Positions 4,680 through 6,612 of a stretch of 6,612 nt of DNA are shown one piece after another; position 1 is the stretch's first letter, and each line of letters starts with the position of its first letter. The position numbers were made by a program, and so were the translations under genes. Origin of the DNA: Alphaproteobacteria bacterium. GTDB lineage: Bacteria > Pseudomonadota > Alphaproteobacteria > UBA1280 > UBA12223. Under the pieces are notes generated by a model that was not told the DNA's origin, did no database searches, and saw nothing but the letters and a program-made list of their open reading frames with translations. The stretch lies in the NCBI GenBank assembly GCA_003450915.1, contig DMEM01000100.1, positions 1-6,612 of the forward strand, given 5' to 3'.

Positions 4680-5465
4680 TTATCTAACTTTTGGTTGTTC
4701 TGTGTAAACATGGCCGCCAGGTGCAACACATCTACGAGGGAAGCCTGCAATTAGAGGGTTCTTATTAGCAAAGCAGCTATCAAAGTTAAATGTTCTAATG
4801 GTATCGTTTTTCATTTCTGTATTGATATTTAAGAATGTAGTACCATCTGGGAAAATACATTGTTCAGGAGATGTCTCATGAGCTAAGTTACCAATATCAA
4901 CACATCTTTTGTAGTTGTCAATATTTAAAGCTCTGTTTACAAATGCAAGTTCTTTATAGTTTCTTACAGTTGAAAATGCCCAGTCTTCAATTTCTTTAGA
5001 TGTATCAACATATTTAGCATTGTTAACTTTAATTGTGTTTTTGTATAAATAGTAAGGAGGAAGAACTTTACCGTCTGCTCTAATAAAAGTGATTTCTAAT
5101 TTTTCATAGCTTCTACCCCAAATATCTTTTTCAGGTGTGTAATCATCAGCTCTGCTCATTGTAGCAAAACGAGTTAAGAAAACATATCTAAATGGTAGGT
5201 CTAAGCTCCACTCAAGGTTTTTACCTTCAGGGTCTTCTTTTGTAATAAGTTTAAATCTAATGTCTGCAATTTGGCTAGCATCTTGTAGTAGGTTTGCAGG
5301 TTTAAAATCAGGTGCAATTTCTTTTTTGTGTTCTACAGGGCGAACTTTAGGGAAATATTCCATACCAGGGAAATATCTAGTGCCGTAGCCTTCTTTTTCA
5401 TTTACTTCTGCCATTGCTGAAGTTGCTACTAAAATAGTCATTAGACTGATTATGATTTTTTTCAT
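4680..5465 (-). CDS. Exported protein with two C-terminal two-cysteine modules
   Basis: I cannot name this 261-residue protein. A classical signal peptide covers residues 1-19: basic MKK, hydrophobic core IIISLMTILVATS, and AMA before the predicted cut, so it is probably periplasmic or surface-exposed. Residues about 20-58 are Pro- and Lys-rich with a repeated Y-F-P (31-33, 37-39). Residues about 65-182 form an unrecognised mixed domain (for example DIRFKLITKED, 68-78, and EKLEITFIRADGK, 121-133). The end holds two modules of identical spacing at 185-213 and 228-256, containing all four cysteines of the protein (188, 203, 231, 246). An even number of cysteines in an exported protein suggests disulfides. 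The ATG at 5465 has AAGGAAG (5471-5477 on the complement) five bases upstream. It lies 62 bases after tsaD with no terminator between, so co-transcription is possible, and it has a terminator of its own. Confidence 0.87.
   Translation of the reverse strand: MKKIIISLMTILVATSAMAEVNEKEGYGTRYFPGMEYFPKVRPVEHKKEIAPDFKPANLLQDASQIADIRFKLITKEDPEGKNLEWSLDLPFRYVFLTRFATMSRADDYTPEKDIWGRSYEKLEITFIRADGKVLPPYYLYKNTIKVNNAKYVDTSKEIEDWAFSTVRNYKELAFVNRALNIDNYKRCVDIGNLAHETSPEQCIFPDGTTFLNINTEMKNDTIRTFNFDSCFANKNPLIAGFPRRCVAPGGHVYTEQPKVR
4698..4913 (-). repeat. Tandem protein-level repeat of a two-cysteine module
   Basis: Module 1 (residues 185-213, at 4827-4913) and module 2 (residues 228-256, at 4698-4784) share the pattern [YF]-x2-C-x11-P-x2-C-x2-P-[DG]-G-x2-[FY]. 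Every marked position lines up without gaps, at an offset of 43 residues. Module 1 ends PEQCIFPDGTTF and module 2 PRRCVAPGGHVY. Other positions have diverged, so this is an old duplication. From memory, single copies of a similar C...P..C..PDG..F motif occur at the ends of other bacterial exported proteins; I could not check this. Confidence 0.75.
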
Positions 5466-5527
5466 GTTATCTTCCTTTGAAAATTATCTATATAATTACA
5501 TATAAAAATATAGTACATTATATTTTA

Positions 5528-6568
5528 TTATAATTCAACCTTTTTTAAATTAGCCAGAGGCCATCTAGGGGTTGGTTTTGCTTCTAAGTTTTCAGATTCT
5601 TTATTGCAAGACTTGTCAAAATACCTAATTCCACCAGCGTATCCAATCATTACAGCATTGTCTGTTGCCCATTTAATTGCAGGTAATGTTAGTTCAGTGT
5701 TATTTTTTTTACAAAATGTCTCAAGTTCTGCTCTTAACATTGTATTTGCTGCTACTCCACCTGCTAAAACAAAGCGTTTCATATTGGTTTCTTTTAATGC
5801 TTTTTTTACTTTATGAATTACCAAATTAACAACAGTTTGTTGAAAGCTAGCAGCAATGTCTTTTCTGTGTTGCTCTGTTAATTCTTCATGTTTTAAAATC
5901 TCGGTTCTAACTGATGTTTTTAAGCCTGAGAAAGAAAAATCTAAACCTTTGTGTTTTAGTGGTTCAGGGAATTTATATGCATTTGGATTTCCACCTAGAG
6001 CTAGTTTTTCTAGCTTAGGGCCTCCAGGGAATGTTAGTTTTAGCATTTTAGCTACTTTATCAAATGCCTCTCCTACAGCATCGTCAATAGTTCCTCCGAT
6101 AATTTCATACTCTCCAAAATCTTTTACTTCAATAAATTGGCAATGCCCGCCAGATGCTAGTAATAATAAATAAGGAAATTCAACTTTATTTGTTAGGTTT
6201 GCTGTAAGAGCATGTCCTTCTAGGTGATTAACAGGAATAAATGGAATATCTAGACTTAGTGCTAGGGATTTACCGTACATTGTTCCAATTAAAAGTCCTC
6301 CTAATAATCCAGGACCTGTAGTTGCAGCAATTGCATCTAAGTCAGAGTATTGAATATTAGCATCTTTAACAGTTTTTGCTATCAGTTGGTCGAATTTCTC
6401 TAAATGTGCACGTGATGCAATTTCAGGAACAACACCTCCGTAATCAAAGTGCTCTTTTGCTTGTGTGTAAACGCATTCTGCTAGAACAGTTGCATTGTGC
6501 TGTTCGTCAAATTCTAAAATTGCTGTTGCTGTTTCATCGCATGATGATTCTAAAGCAAGTATTTTCAT
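5528..6568 (-). CDS. tsaD: tRNA N6-adenosine threonylcarbamoyltransferase TsaD
   Basis: TsaD (formerly Gcp/YgjD; Kae1 family) transfers the threonylcarbamoyl group from threonylcarbamoyl-AMP to adenosine 37 of tRNAs reading ANN codons. In bacteria it works with TsaB and TsaE, using substrate made by TsaC. The 346 aa cover the full family length. Visible landmarks are the N-terminal ASKHA strand MKILALESSCDETA (1-14), GGVVPEIASRAH (44-55), TTGPGLLGGLLIG (83-95), metal-binding NHLEGH with His115 and His119 (114-119), LASGGH (137-142), FPGGP (180-184), LAGGVAAN (268-275) and the third metal ligand Asp303 in ATDNA. The C-terminus includes PRWPL (334-338). The ATG at 6568 fits the conserved N-terminus; the ribosome binding site is weak (GGAT, 6575-6578 on the complement). 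No promoter is clear in the 44 bases left upstream. Confidence 0.98.
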   Translation of the reverse strand: MKILALESSCDETATAILEFDEQHNATVLAECVYTQAKEHFDYGGVVPEIASRAHLEKFDQLIAKTVKDANIQYSDLDAIAATTGPGLLGGLLIGTMYGKSLALSLDIPFIPVNHLEGHALTANLTNKVEFPYLLLLASGGHCQFIEVKDFGEYEIIGGTIDDAVGEAFDKVAKMLKLTFPGGPKLEKLALGGNPNAYKFPEPLKHKGLDFSFSGLKTSVRTEILKHEELTEQHRKDIAASFQQTVVNLVIHKVKKALKETNMKRFVLAGGVAANTMLRAELETFCKKNNTELTLPAIKWATDNAVMIGYAGGIRYFDKSCNKESENLEAKPTPRWPLANLKKVEL

Positions 6569-6612
6569 TATTTTATCCAGTTTAATATATGTAATTTATT
6601 TTGCATTAATTT

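Noticed and set aside
5517..5532. Two TATAAT boxes on the - strand between tsaD and the exported-protein gene
   Set aside because: No -35 is found at 16-18 bp for either, and such boxes arise easily in this AT-rich spacer.

Overview
The window looks like chromosomal DNA from an AT-rich Gram-negative bacterium, most likely an alphaproteobacterium. YidC has an N-terminal membrane anchor and a large periplasmic domain. Its groove residue is Lys in an 'ALKTLLFPLANKSY' context, which from memory is the alphaproteobacterial style. TsaD ends near a 'PRWPL' motif that I also associate with that class. No finer placement is possible from sequence alone.

Left part (1-1934, + strand): three short to mid-size genes that I do not recognise (190-876, 1032-1379, 1502-1885). 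Each is followed by its own rho-independent terminator, so they look like separate transcription units. The first encodes an acidic protein with one C-terminal membrane helix. The second has a near-consensus promoter with an inverted repeat over the expected start of transcription. The third has the best Shine-Dalgarno sequence in the window. The last terminator (1903-1934) is a 14-bp symmetric hairpin that also serves the converging yidC operon.

Right part (1950-6568, - strand): a housekeeping cluster in the order rpmH, rnpA, yidD, yidC (ribosomal protein L34, RNase P protein, membrane-insertion factor, membrane insertase), read from a promoter near 4420-4448. rnpA and yidD overlap by 17 bases. 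Upstream lie tsaD (tRNA t6A synthesis) and, 62 bases after it, a gene for an exported protein whose C-terminus holds two copies of a two-cysteine module. A terminator (4639-4666) separates that pair from the rpmH operon.

The stretch 4362-4679 holds the rpmH promoter, the terminator and a GT-rich block with two opposed very small reading frames of uncertain reality. I found no CRISPR array, tRNA, rRNA or transposon, and no clear sign of a defence or mobile system. The points most worth checking are the duplicated cysteine module, the altered RNase P protein signature, the tail-anchored orphan and the small-ORF block.
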